Shown: positions 9,121 through 18,361, counted from the stretch's first letter. The stretch: DNA of 23,715 nt from RGIG9115 sp045603225 (GCA_045603225.1 JAZULT010000092.1:1-23715); one strand, 5' to 3'. Made by a program: numbers and translations. The notes: generated by a model from the letters alone, not told the origin.

Positions 9121-11736
9121 ATGAACAGAAAATTTACATCTGCGATTTTATCGCTTGCCATGATTCAGACAAATTGTGCCGTTTTTTCGGCAAATGCAAG
9201 CCCTGACTTTGAAATGTCGGGCTGGACGGTTACACCGGCCGAATCCGCAGAGTTTGATTTTGACACATATACGGATGGTGTAACTTCTCTGAAGTCTTTG
9301 ATTAAAAAAGGTGAGACTGTAAAGATAAAAGCTGTTATTGACAGCGTTGATGCATCAACCGACTATGATTTCAGTTTTTATGTGAAGGCGGAAAATGCTG
9401 ATTCGTGCAAGGTAGTGCGTGATGTGTTATACAAAACAGATTTTAATCCGGGTACGGACTGGGCAAAGGAAACCGTAAGTTTTACTTCGAGAAGTAACGG
9501 AACACTTTCAATTCAGTTTGAATTCAAAAATACCGGTGAAGAAGATATGATTGTCTGGCTTGACCAATGTTCACTCAGTAAAAGCGGTGAAGAGAATAAC
9601 ATACTTGTAAACGGAGGTTTTGATGAAGGAGTTGACGTAACAGCGCCTTTGCCGGTAACGGATGTATCCTTTGAAACAGGCGACAGAAACTGTCTTCTTT
9701 TATGGACAGACTCAAAGTCATCTGACGGAAAAATTGTAAAAATTTACCGTGACGGAGAAGTGATTGCGGAAGTTCCGAAAGGTACGGAGGAATATCTGAT
9801 AGAGAACATTGAGAACGGTGCGGAATATACGTATGTTCTTGTGGTTTCCGATGACTGGAATAATGAGTCTGAACCGGTTGAAATTACATTTGTTCCGAAC
9901 ATACAGCGTGAAGCTCCGGGCGTTGTGGCAGATGATGACAATGATGTTATTGTCGGGATTGATGATACTATGGAGTACTGTATGGACGGAGGGGAATGGA
10001 TTAAATATTCTCCCGGAGAAGAACCTGATCTTTCAGGATGCCATATTGTGTATGTGAGATATTGTGCAGACGGAGAAATACGTGAAAGTAAGAAGGCAAC
10101 CCTTATATTCTATGAAAAAGAAGAAGTGGTTGAAGGCGATATTACCGGTACGGTTGAAATGGGAATCAGGTCCGTAACCGTTAAGGGTACGTCAACAGAT
10201 TCTGTTGTTACGGTAGCAATAAGTCCGAAAGATTCAGAATTGTATGCAGATATTGTTTTTGCAGGAGAGCTTGATGTAACAGACGGAAAATTTGAAGCGG
10301 TGTTTGTAATGCCTGATTATGCGGAAAGAGGAAGTTATACTATGGTTGCGGCATCAGAAAATGCGGATGATGCGGTTATGGTTGATTTTTCCTATGTTCC
10401 GGAAACTGTTATTCAGGATTTTGCATCAGGTCTTCCGGCTCTCGATGAGCATGGAATTGAAGACGCTCTCAGAGCACCCGAAAACAAGGATATCCTTGAG
10501 TCTGTCGGAATAGATACTGATGATTTTTATGGTATTTCAGATTATTCCGGGCTTGCAGAGGTAATAATAGCAGAGTCTGAGCTTACAGCTGAAGACCTTT
10601 CCGAATATTGCGGAACTTATACGGCTTTTGATCTTCTTGAAAAGGCGGATAAAGCGGCGGAAGCTGTGCAGATTCTTGATAAATATAGTAAATATATGAA
10701 TCTTTCCTTCGGGGATGTTTCATGGGACGAAACGGAAAATGGTGAACTGAAGGCATGGATTGCTTCTCAGGTTTTACGTGAATTTGATACAACGGACGAA
10801 ATAAAAGAAGCTTATATGTTCGCTAATGTATATTATCTTGTTAATCAGGCATCATATGACTCGCTTGAAAAAGTGATGGAAAAATACTCTTCCGAAATGG
10901 AACTTGATGATTGTGATGCATATTCCGATTTTCTCGGACTCAGTTCTTCAAAGCGTAAAAAAGCTCTGAAAGAGGTAAAGCTTGCAGTTTCGGAATATAC
11001 AAACAATGATGATTTTAAAGACGAGCTTGAAAAAGCTGTTGAAAAAGTTCAGAAGCAGGAAAGTTCATCCTCCGGCGGAGGCGGCGGAGGAGGGGGAAGC
11101 AGTTCCGGAAAAACCGGATTTGCCTCTCTTACGTCAACCCCGGTTCAGATAACAACAGAAACAAAAGCAGAAAAAACGGAAATTGTTATTTTACGTGATG
11201 TTGACAAAGACCATTGGGCAAAGGATGCGATAGAAGCTCTTTATAACAAAGGTATTCTTTCGGGAATGGGTGACGGAACATTTAATCCTGACGGAAGTGT
11301 TACAAGAGAACAGCTTGCAAAAATAATATGCGAAAGCTTTGAATTTAATACTTCTCCCGAAACTGCTTCATTTACAGATGTTGGTGAAGACAGGTGGAGC
11401 TATCCTTATATAGTTCTTATGAAATCGGCAGGAGTTATAAACGGCTATGAGGACGGCAGTTTCAGACCATCAGCTGAGATAACAAGAGAAGATATGGCTG
11501 TAATGCTCTGCCGTGCGTGCGATGCCGCAGGAATTAAATTAGAAGATAAACGTGCTTTTGCTGACTTTGATGATGACGGTGAAATAAGCGGATATGCGTA
11601 TGAAAGTATCAGCAGACTGTACATTTCGGGAATTATGAACGGTACGGGAGAAAAAATAATTTCACCAAAGGGAAGAGCAACACGTGCCATGGCGGCGAAA
11701 CTTATATATTTATTGACAGGGGGTGTTGAGGAATGA
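9121..11736 (+). CDS. Secreted SLH-domain protein with binding module, FN3 domain and helical stalk
   Basis: An 871-aa protein that looks structural, with no catalytic motif seen. Residues 1-27 act as a signal peptide. Residues 28-170 form a jelly-roll-like module ending ENNILVNGGFDEG, the shared operon motif. Residues about 172-258 are fibronectin type III (starts APLPVTDVSF). Residues about 262-330 resemble the Firmicutes surface domain with a DDTMEYxxDGGEWxxY core (DUF4073-like). Residues 340-428 are another beta domain, and 430-645 an acidic helical stalk. A Ser/Gly linker with eight consecutive Gly (652-659) precedes three complete SLH repeats at about 691-741, 750-801 and 812-866, each with an ITRE/VTRE/ATRA-type motif. 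It is the best wall anchor in the operon. The stop overlaps the next start as ATGA. The ATG at 9110 hits a stop after four codons, so 9121 is right, with AAGGAAGGA at 9102-9110. Confidence 0.85.
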   Translation: MNRKFTSAILSLAMIQTNCAVFSANASPDFEMSGWTVTPAESAEFDFDTYTDGVTSLKSLIKKGETVKIKAVIDSVDASTDYDFSFYVKAENADSCKVVRDVLYKTDFNPGTDWAKETVSFTSRSNGTLSIQFEFKNTGEEDMIVWLDQCSLSKSGEENNILVNGGFDEGVDVTAPLPVTDVSFETGDRNCLLLWTDSKSSDGKIVKIYRDGEVIAEVPKGTEEYLIENIENGAEYTYVLVVSDDWNNESEPVEITFVPNIQREAPGVVADDDNDVIVGIDDTMEYCMDGGEWIKYSPGEEPDLSGCHIVYVRYCADGEIRESKKATLIFYEKEEVVEGDITGTVEMGIRSVTVKGTSTDSVVTVAISPKDSELYADIVFAGELDVTDGKFEAVFVMPDYAERGSYTMVAASENADDAVMVDFSYVPETVIQDFASGLPALDEHGIEDALRAPENKDILESVGIDTDDFYGISDYSGLAEVIIAESELTAEDLSEYCGTYTAFDLLEKADKAAEAVQILDKYSKYMNLSFGDVSWDETENGELKAWIASQVLREFDTTDEIKEAYMFANVYYLVNQASYDSLEKVMEKYSSEMELDDCDAYSDFLGLSSSKRKKALKEVKLAVSEYTNNDDFKDELEKAVEKVQKQESSSSGGGGGGGGSSSGKTGFASLTSTPVQITTETKAEKTEIVILRDVDKDHWAKDAIEALYNKGILSGMGDGTFNPDGSVTREQLAKIICESFEFNTSPETASFTDVGEDRWSYPYIVLMKSAGVINGYEDGSFRPSAEITREDMAVMLCRACDAAGIKLEDKRAFADFDDDGEISGYAYESISRLYISGIMNGTGEKIISPKGRATRAMAAKLIYLLTGGVEE

Positions 11737-14180
11737 AAAAAATTGTAAGTTTACTGATAATTATTTCAGTTGCATTATCAATGGCAATAATGCCGGCTTA
11801 TGCGGAAGATTATACATCTTTTAAAGACAATGTAAATATGCTTACAGGGTTCGGATTTATTAAAACCTCCGGCGGCAGTGCAGGCAGTGAGGTTAAAAGA
11901 AGTGAATTTTACGGTATTATATGTGAGCTTATTCATTTTGAAACCCCGGAACAGCTTGCCGAAATGGCGATTGCAGTAACTGATAAAAGCGGAAACATTC
12001 CTCAGCCGAATAAACCAATTACTTATGATGAAGCTCTGATAACAGGTGTGAAAGTGCTTGGTCAGGGACTTGGACTTACTACAGCCGATGATTTTCTGTC
12101 AAGAGCATATCTTCTTGGTCTTACAGACGGTCTTAACGGAGGGGAAGTTCTTTCAAGAGCTGATATGATGCAGCTTATGGTTAATATCTGTAAGGCTGAT
12201 GTGGTTCAGATAATTGATATAAAAGGCGGGAATTTCGTATATTCTTCAGACGGTAAAGTAGATTTGCTTGAAAAATACCATAACATTAAAAAAATTAAAG
12301 GTATTGTGTATGAGGCATCGGGAAAAACTGTTACGACCGAGCAGAATGTATCATCTGAGTATGTAAGAATAAATGATGAAATTTTTATGGGCGGTAGTGC
12401 AAAAGCTGAAAAATATCTCGGATGTACCGTTGAAGCATATTACAGAGATAACACACCGGATCCCGGCGAACTTCTGTATATCGCTGGAACTAACAAAAAC
12501 GAGGTAATCACCGTTCGTGCAGAAGATATTATAGAGGAAGATACAACAAGATATGAAGTTGTATACGAAAAAAGCGGAACCGAGAAGAAGGCGAAAATTT
12601 CAAAAGTTGCCGACATGGTGTATAACGGAAGAGGATATCCTGATTTTACGGCTTCCGAGATGATTCCCAATACCGGTGATATCACCCTTATTGATAATAA
12701 CGGTGACAGAGTTTTCGACTGTATAATAGTTAACAGCTATGAAACTGTTGTTGTTGACAGGGCATCTGCCACATACGACAGAATTACCGGTAAGAACGAA
12801 AAGGTTATTGAGCTTTCAGAATATTACGATTATAAAGTTTATTATGAGAATAATGAAATAACTTTAGGCGGAATTTTATCATGGGATATAGTCTACATAA
12901 TGGCTGACAAAGAAAAAGAAAATGCGGTTTTATATGTAACACGAAACAGTTTTGAAGGTGCGGTTACCTCGTTTAATAAAAATGATGAAGTAATCGGTAT
13001 TAACGGTAAGGAATACAGAATTAATCCTGAGTTTTTCCATGAAGCTGAAAAAGAGCAGTTTGAATGCTTCAGACTTGGTAAAACAAAGCTCTGGTATCTT
13101 GACGGAGACGGAAGAGTGGCAACATACAAAAATATAATGCCGGGAGCTAATAATTACGGTTGGTTTTTAAAACCGCTCGTAGATGAAGATACAGAGACCG
13201 TTACGCTGAAAATCCTGACAGTTGAAGGTGAATGGGTAATTTATAGTCTGCCGGAGAAAGTTAAGATTGACGGAGTTTTATATAGTCAGAATAAGATTTC
13301 AAAGGTACTTTCATCAAAACAGATTATAAGATACACGCTGAATGAGAAAGAAGAAATAAAGTCAATTGAGACAGCAACTACCGTAACGGAAGGCGATGAC
13401 AGCGACGCATTCAGAAGAATGAATGTGTCGGGGACATATCGTACCGAGGACTATTCCTTCAGCAGTAAATATTACATGAATGCCGAGACTATATTCTCTG
13501 TGCCGGAAGGATATGACGAAAACGGAAACGAATTTGCTGATGATGAGGATTTGTATAGTGTAGGGAACTGGAGTTATCCCGATTATACATCGTATAACCT
13601 TGAGTTTTATGACCCGGATAAAAATAACTGCAGTAGTGTAATTGTTTACAGAACATCACCTGCTTCAGTATCTACTTCAAAGAGTCCCGTGTTTGTTGTA
13701 AGTGAAGTTGCAGACGTTTTAATCGGAGGCGAGCCTGTTCAGCAGATGCGTGGAGTTTTAAGAGGTCACTCCATACAGCTCAATGCCGAGGAATACGGGT
13801 TGTTCAATGAGATAAATTCAGGTGACACCGTTCAGTATGCTCTTAACAGCGAGGGCCGTGTAAGTAAAATAAGCTTTGTATATAAAGCAAACTCCGATGA
13901 AAAAGTTGATGATGTTCTCGGTGCAGAGCTTCATACTTCCGATGGTATTGTTCTTAAAGCACGTGTTGTTCATGTTGATGCGGATAACAAGTTCATAAAG
14001 GTTGAAGGAAGCACCGGAAGCAGAGTTCTTAAAACGAATAATACCAGCTTCAGCATTTACAACCGTAAAGAGAAAAAGGCACAGAAGGCGAATGCTTCCG
14101 ATATAGAACCGGGTGACTTTGTAATGCTTTACGCAAGGTCGAGCAAGCTTTATGATATATGTGTATATAAGGAGGAATAG
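11733..14180 (+). CDS. Large secreted protein with degenerate SLH-like N-terminus and repeated beta motifs
   Basis: An 815-aa protein of unrecognised function. The signal peptide ends AYA (1-24). Residues about 28-155 contain three degenerate SLH-like helical repeats, marked by VKRSEFYGII (54-63), PITYDEALI (95-103) and VLSRADMMQL (139-148). This could be a wall-binding or protein-docking head lacking the canonical SLH core. The rest is beta-rich. A short hairpin motif (hydrophobic strand, N/D-x-x-G turn, hydrophobic strand) recurs near 313-334, 382-404, 445-467, 524-546, 695-717 and 791-813 (for example GDTVQYALNSEGRVSKISFV). No catalytic signature is visible. Its start overlaps the previous stop by 4 bases, so translation of the two SLH-type proteins is probably coupled and their amounts matched. 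Similar proteins may be surface-layer or scaffold components; that is inference. Confidence 0.75.
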   Translation: MKKIVSLLIIISVALSMAIMPAYAEDYTSFKDNVNMLTGFGFIKTSGGSAGSEVKRSEFYGIICELIHFETPEQLAEMAIAVTDKSGNIPQPNKPITYDEALITGVKVLGQGLGLTTADDFLSRAYLLGLTDGLNGGEVLSRADMMQLMVNICKADVVQIIDIKGGNFVYSSDGKVDLLEKYHNIKKIKGIVYEASGKTVTTEQNVSSEYVRINDEIFMGGSAKAEKYLGCTVEAYYRDNTPDPGELLYIAGTNKNEVITVRAEDIIEEDTTRYEVVYEKSGTEKKAKISKVADMVYNGRGYPDFTASEMIPNTGDITLIDNNGDRVFDCIIVNSYETVVVDRASATYDRITGKNEKVIELSEYYDYKVYYENNEITLGGILSWDIVYIMADKEKENAVLYVTRNSFEGAVTSFNKNDEVIGINGKEYRINPEFFHEAEKEQFECFRLGKTKLWYLDGDGRVATYKNIMPGANNYGWFLKPLVDEDTETVTLKILTVEGEWVIYSLPEKVKIDGVLYSQNKISKVLSSKQIIRYTLNEKEEIKSIETATTVTEGDDSDAFRRMNVSGTYRTEDYSFSSKYYMNAETIFSVPEGYDENGNEFADDEDLYSVGNWSYPDYTSYNLEFYDPDKNNCSSVIVYRTSPASVSTSKSPVFVVSEVADVLIGGEPVQQMRGVLRGHSIQLNAEEYGLFNEINSGDTVQYALNSEGRVSKISFVYKANSDEKVDDVLGAELHTSDGIVLKARVVHVDADNKFIKVEGSTGSRVLKTNNTSFSIYNRKEKKAQKANASDIEPGDFVMLYARSSKLYDICVYKEE

Positions 14181-14183
14181 CGC

Positions 14184-15332
14184 ATGAAAAAAATAATATC
14201 ATTAATTTTGACATCAGCCTGTCTTATGACAGGAGCAAATGCATTTGCCGCTATGCCTTCAAACTGGCAGCTCGGTGGTTCGGATTATGAAGATAAATCT
14301 GTTATACGACATGAGAAATCAGAAGTCTACGAGGGAAAAGGTGCCCTTTATGTAAAGTGGAATAAGGATTATGTTTCAGATACTTATGCACATATTCTCT
14401 GCAGAAGCTTTTCTCTTGAATCAGGAAAAAGATACAGACTTGGATTTTATGCGAAAACAGCTCCCGGAGCGAAATTGTTTATAAAATGGTCATGGGACTG
14501 GACAGATATTTTCAGAACAGATGAAGGTAACGAAGACTGGACATATTACTATGCGGACTTTGCTCCTGATAAGTCGGGAGCATGGCTCGGACTTTTTGCA
14601 GATTCTACCTGCGAATATTACATGGATAATGTAACAATATTTGAGCTTGACGAAGAGGGAAATCCTGTAGGCGATAATATTATGGTAAACGGTGACTTTG
14701 AAAACGGAGACTTTGTTCCGTGCGGTGACGTTTCAAATGTGTCTTCAAAGGCTATGGACAGCTCTGTGGAGCTTAGCTGGGATAATCCTGAGGACAGTGA
14801 TTTCTCATATGTAAATATTTACAGAGAAGATGAAGAAACAGGAGAAGAGATTTTCATGGTTTCTGCCACACCTGTTCCGGGAGAAAAACGGAGCAGTGTC
14901 GTTGTGAAAGGCCTTGAAAACGGAAAGTTCTATACCTTCAGGGTGTATGCGGTGGATTCGGGAGAAAATGAGTCTTCGGGAGTCACAAGCTTTGGTATTC
15001 CTGAAATCAGCGATTATTATGCAGATGATGTGAAGGTTAAGAGACTTGATAATAATAAAGAGATTTCGGCTATTGTGTCCGGAAATCTTGAAGCCTTTAC
15101 ATCTGTTCAAAATAATACATTCGAAGACGGAATGACAGCAGTTCTGATTTCTGTTCTTTATAAGGACGGGAAGACAGTTTCTGCGGTATGTGATAAAAAG
15201 GAGATAGCTGTCGGGGAGACGGCAGATTTCTCCGTACAGGTAACCGTTCCTTCGGGTTCGGGATATAAGCTCTGTTCCTATATCTGGAACGGGCAGGGTA
15301 AAATACTTGCAAAAAGCAAGGTACTTAATTAG
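14184..15332 (+). CDS. Secreted carbohydrate-binding-like/FN3 protein
   Basis: A 382-aa protein with a signal peptide (1-22, ANAFA then AMPSNW). Residues about 24-170 form a CBM4/9-like jelly roll with several surface-type Trp residues (WSWDWTD) and the closing GDNIMVNGDFENG motif. Residues about 175-268 are a fibronectin type III domain. Residues about 275-382 are an Ig-like domain ending in YIWNGQGKILAKSKVL, which matches the C-terminal domain of the next gene. There is no SLH or catalytic motif. AAGGAGGA at 14170-14177 lies inside the end of the preceding gene, only three bases separate the genes, and the start is clear. Probable role: binds polysaccharide or bridges other surface proteins. 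Its domain order mimics the N-terminal half of the SLH protein at 9121-11736. Confidence 0.8.
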   Translation: MKKIISLILTSACLMTGANAFAAMPSNWQLGGSDYEDKSVIRHEKSEVYEGKGALYVKWNKDYVSDTYAHILCRSFSLESGKRYRLGFYAKTAPGAKLFIKWSWDWTDIFRTDEGNEDWTYYYADFAPDKSGAWLGLFADSTCEYYMDNVTIFELDEEGNPVGDNIMVNGDFENGDFVPCGDVSNVSSKAMDSSVELSWDNPEDSDFSYVNIYREDEETGEEIFMVSATPVPGEKRSSVVVKGLENGKFYTFRVYAVDSGENESSGVTSFGIPEISDYYADDVKVKRLDNNKEISAIVSGNLEAFTSVQNNTFEDGMTAVLISVLYKDGKTVSAVCDKKEIAVGETADFSVQVTVPSGSGYKLCSYIWNGQGKILAKSKVLN

Positions 15333-15364
15333 TTTGATAGGTGCATACTCGGGCTTGCACTTTT
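15312..15364 (+). promoter_or_regulatory. Small hairpin/attenuator-like segment before the five-module gene
   Basis: AGGTGCA (15339-15345) can pair with TGCACTT (15356-15362, one G-T pair), followed by TT. The competing pair GCAAG (15316-15320) with CTTGC (15354-15358) would exclude it. Together they resemble a weak attenuator or a transcript-stabilising processing site in the only sizeable gap (68 bases) of the operon. No convincing separate promoter is seen here. Confidence 0.3.
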
Positions 15365-15400
15365 CAAAATATATTATTCAAATGTGAAAGGATGATTTAA

Positions 15401-18307
15401 ATGAAGAAAGTTATTTCATGGTTATCAGCGTTGTGTCTTATGGCTGCATTGATTCCGGGAAGTGTAATGGCTTCTCAGGCTGACCCCGGAACTATTGATG
15501 GATGGACAGTCAGCGGAGACGGAAACATATCGGTTGTTTCTGATAATGTGAATGGCGAATTTAAACCGGTAATCAAATGGACAAGAGCGGAAGGCGGATC
15601 AACTGTTCTCAGTTATGCGGTAGGATCTGTTGAAGAAGGTGTATATGAAATATCGGTAACTGCTAAAATGCCGGGTGATCACGGTACAGCATGGTATGGT
15701 GTTATCGGAGACATGAGTGGTGTTCTTCAGAATAACACAGACGGATACTCTACTTTGAAAACTGAAGTAAATGTTGTTGAAACAAACCAGAGTATGCAGA
15801 TTTCTCTTGAAGGCGGAAATGCAACAGAAGGTTATATTTCAGAAGTAGTCATGAAGAAGAAAAACGGCGATGTGATTTACGGTGAAAACATTATCGCAAA
15901 CGGTGACTTTGCAAATGAAGTTCCGAATGCAGAAGTCGGAACAATGAACGGATGGGAATTTGATGAACGTTCAAATGCAGTAATTGCAGAAGATACTGTT
16001 AACGGTGAAGTAAAGCCTGTTATAAAATGGCAGTATTCTGCAGAACAGGGTAATCACAGATATCTCAGATATTTTATCGGCGATATTCCTGCTGGTGATT
16101 ACAAGGTATCATTCCTGCTGGCGTGCCCGGGAAATCCCGGCGGAAGCAACTACGGAATTACTGCAGAAGGATTAGACCCCTCAGGTCTTAATTTCGGAAG
16201 ATGGTTTAATGAATATACTCTTGTTGAGAAGACTGTAACTCTTACAGAGGATAAAACAAATCAGTATTTCCAGATTATAACAGACGGATATGGTGATGCA
16301 GAGTATCTTTACCTTGCAGAAGCAACTGTATGTAAGATAAATGCAGACGGTTCATTTGGCGAAAACCTTATAAAGAATTCTGACTTTGAAAATGAAAGTG
16401 ATTTTTCATATGAGCCTGATATAGAAGGATGGGCTGCATCTTATGAGGATGCAAAGCTTGAATCGGGAACAGGTACATATAACGGAGTTACAAAGCCTAC
16501 TCTTGCATGGACTCATGCAAATCCTGATGGTTCACAGCTCAAGAAGCACGTGAAAATTTATTATCCTATCGGAGCTCTTGAAGCAGGAACGTACGAATAT
16601 GATGTTATAATAAAGCATACAAACTCAGGTGACGGAAGAATTTCAATTGTTCCTTCATCAACAATGCAGCCGTCGGTATATACTTCATTTGCGAAGGGTT
16701 CAGGCTCAGGCGGACAGTTTGTAAATCTTAAGGGTACTGTTACATTTGACGCTCCCGTATCTGATGCTCAGTTTATTATATTTACCGATGGTTACGGTGA
16801 TACAGGAACACTTCATCTTTATGAAGTATCTGTAAGAAAACTTTCAGCACAGATTGAATACGGAGAAAATATTATAGAAAACAGCGATTTCAGAACAATT
16901 GATTTTACAACAAATTACTGGTCAATAACAAATGTATACAGTCAGCGAGTATTACAGAAGGAAGTAAACGGCGAAGTTAAAAATGTTCTTGAAGTTTACT
17001 ACAAAAACGGAAGCGGATCAAGAATAGTGGCAGATGTTGGTCTTATGGTTCCGGGAACATATAAGCTTTCAGCACTTATGCTCTGTAATTCAAATGCCGG
17101 TGAAAGATTCTTCGGTATTACAAATGACACAAACGGCGGATTCCCCGATAACAGCAGAAACGTTCCTCAGGATCAGAAGATTCCGTGGTCTAATGAATGG
17201 ACTCTTGTTGAAAGAGAAATTGTTGTTACAAACGGAATGATAGATCAGAAGATTAATTTCTGGTCAGGATATGGTGAAGACAATAAGCCTCTTTATATAA
17301 CAGACCTTTCTCTCTGCAGAAAGAATGCTGACGGAACATATGGAGAAAATATTGTTAAGAACCCTGACTTTACAGTAGAAAAGGTTGATGAAACAGTTAA
17401 TCAGATAAATCCGACAGTTGTTAAAGGCTGGGAAGTTCTCGGTTCAAGCATGGGCAACAGCTTTACTGTAAGAACTGTTACAGGTATGGATGGTAATCCT
17501 ACAAAGGCTGTAGTCGGATATAAGAGTTCAGAAGATAAGGGATTCCTTCAGTTAAAGCAGGGTGTCGGCACAGAAGCCGGAAAGACATATTGTCTTACAT
17601 TTAAGGCTAAGGGCGAAGGTCCTCTTGACTGGGCAGGTGTAAGAGTTCAGACATGGATGGACGGAGAAACCGAAAAGGATTACTGGACACTCAATGATAT
17701 ATTCTCAGGAGCATCAGACTGGGCAGAATATAAGTTGTATTATAAGATGCCTGACAGAGATGTCAACGGTAACGGTATCGCATTTACTACTGAAAATATT
17801 ATGAACAGTATGAAGCAGGAACAGATGTTAATAATCGATGACGTTGAGTTCTGTGAAGTTCTCGTAGCGGCTGATGAAGCAACAGGAACAGAAGAAGAAC
17901 TTGGTCCTAACCTTATATCAAACGGAGATTTTGAAGCAGAAAACTATGGCATTACAGATCTTCAGTTCGCTGTAATAGTTGATGGCGAAGTAGCTGCAGG
18001 CGGAGCAGAAGCATTCATTCCTCCGTCAGAATACGGACTTGTAGCAAGTGTTACTTTCCAAAATGGTGAAGCGACTGCTGCAACTCCTGCATTTGTAGTT
18101 GCTACATATAAAGATGGTGCACTTTATGATGTTGATATAGTTGATAATGTTTCAATTACTGCAAATTCAAATCAGCTTGTGGAATGGAATGTATCTGTTC
18201 CCGAAAATCTTGACGGCGGAGTGTTTACTGCAAAAGCATTTGTATGGAACAGCCTTTCAGGACTTCAGCCGATCGGTAGAGTTGTTACGGTAGGAGAAAT
18301 GGATTAA
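15401..18307 (+). CDS. Secreted protein of five tandem carbohydrate-binding-like modules
   Basis: A 968-aa protein with a signal peptide (1-25, SVMAS then QADPG). It consists of five consecutive jelly-roll-type modules of about 145-190 residues (26-170, 171-330, 331-498, 499-658, 659-846), each closing with a GENIIxNxDF-type motif (161-170, 320-329, 488-497, 648-657, 835-844). Modules 1 and 2 share NGE(F/V)KPVIKW; modules 2-4 share DGYGD or SGYGED. The fifth module's end (DDVEFCEVL...LGPNLISNGDFE) matches the first module of the SLH enzyme at 3153. Residues 850-968 are an Ig-like domain shared with the preceding gene. There is no SLH and no catalytic residue pattern, so this looks like a multivalent glycan-binding or matrix protein that must be retained by partners, if at all. 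AAAGGA at 15387-15392 supports the ATG. Confidence 0.8.
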   Translation: MKKVISWLSALCLMAALIPGSVMASQADPGTIDGWTVSGDGNISVVSDNVNGEFKPVIKWTRAEGGSTVLSYAVGSVEEGVYEISVTAKMPGDHGTAWYGVIGDMSGVLQNNTDGYSTLKTEVNVVETNQSMQISLEGGNATEGYISEVVMKKKNGDVIYGENIIANGDFANEVPNAEVGTMNGWEFDERSNAVIAEDTVNGEVKPVIKWQYSAEQGNHRYLRYFIGDIPAGDYKVSFLLACPGNPGGSNYGITAEGLDPSGLNFGRWFNEYTLVEKTVTLTEDKTNQYFQIITDGYGDAEYLYLAEATVCKINADGSFGENLIKNSDFENESDFSYEPDIEGWAASYEDAKLESGTGTYNGVTKPTLAWTHANPDGSQLKKHVKIYYPIGALEAGTYEYDVIIKHTNSGDGRISIVPSSTMQPSVYTSFAKGSGSGGQFVNLKGTVTFDAPVSDAQFIIFTDGYGDTGTLHLYEVSVRKLSAQIEYGENIIENSDFRTIDFTTNYWSITNVYSQRVLQKEVNGEVKNVLEVYYKNGSGSRIVADVGLMVPGTYKLSALMLCNSNAGERFFGITNDTNGGFPDNSRNVPQDQKIPWSNEWTLVEREIVVTNGMIDQKINFWSGYGEDNKPLYITDLSLCRKNADGTYGENIVKNPDFTVEKVDETVNQINPTVVKGWEVLGSSMGNSFTVRTVTGMDGNPTKAVVGYKSSEDKGFLQLKQGVGTEAGKTYCLTFKAKGEGPLDWAGVRVQTWMDGETEKDYWTLNDIFSGASDWAEYKLYYKMPDRDVNGNGIAFTTENIMNSMKQEQMLIIDDVEFCEVLVAADEATGTEEELGPNLISNGDFEAENYGITDLQFAVIVDGEVAAGGAEAFIPPSEYGLVASVTFQNGEATAATPAFVVATYKDGALYDVDIVDNVSITANSNQLVEWNVSVPENLDGGVFTAKAFVWNSLSGLQPIGRVVTVGEMD

Positions 18308-18321
18308 TTATAGTATTTATC

Positions 18322-18361
18322 AAGGGGATGTAAAAAAACTCAGTTTTTTTACTTCCCCTGG
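18322..18361. terminator. Long hairpin at the operon end, possibly a truncated terminator
   Basis: AGGGGA (18323-18328) pairs with TCCCCT (18354-18359), and GTAAAAAAACT (18330-18340) with AGTTTTTTTAC (18342-18352), separated by a T-T mismatch. This gives a near-perfect inverted repeat just after the last operon gene. Unusually, the A/T part is inside and the GC part outside, and no T run follows. The right arm ends exactly where recombinase coding similarity begins, so the original downstream T run may have been lost at the junction. Confidence 0.6.
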
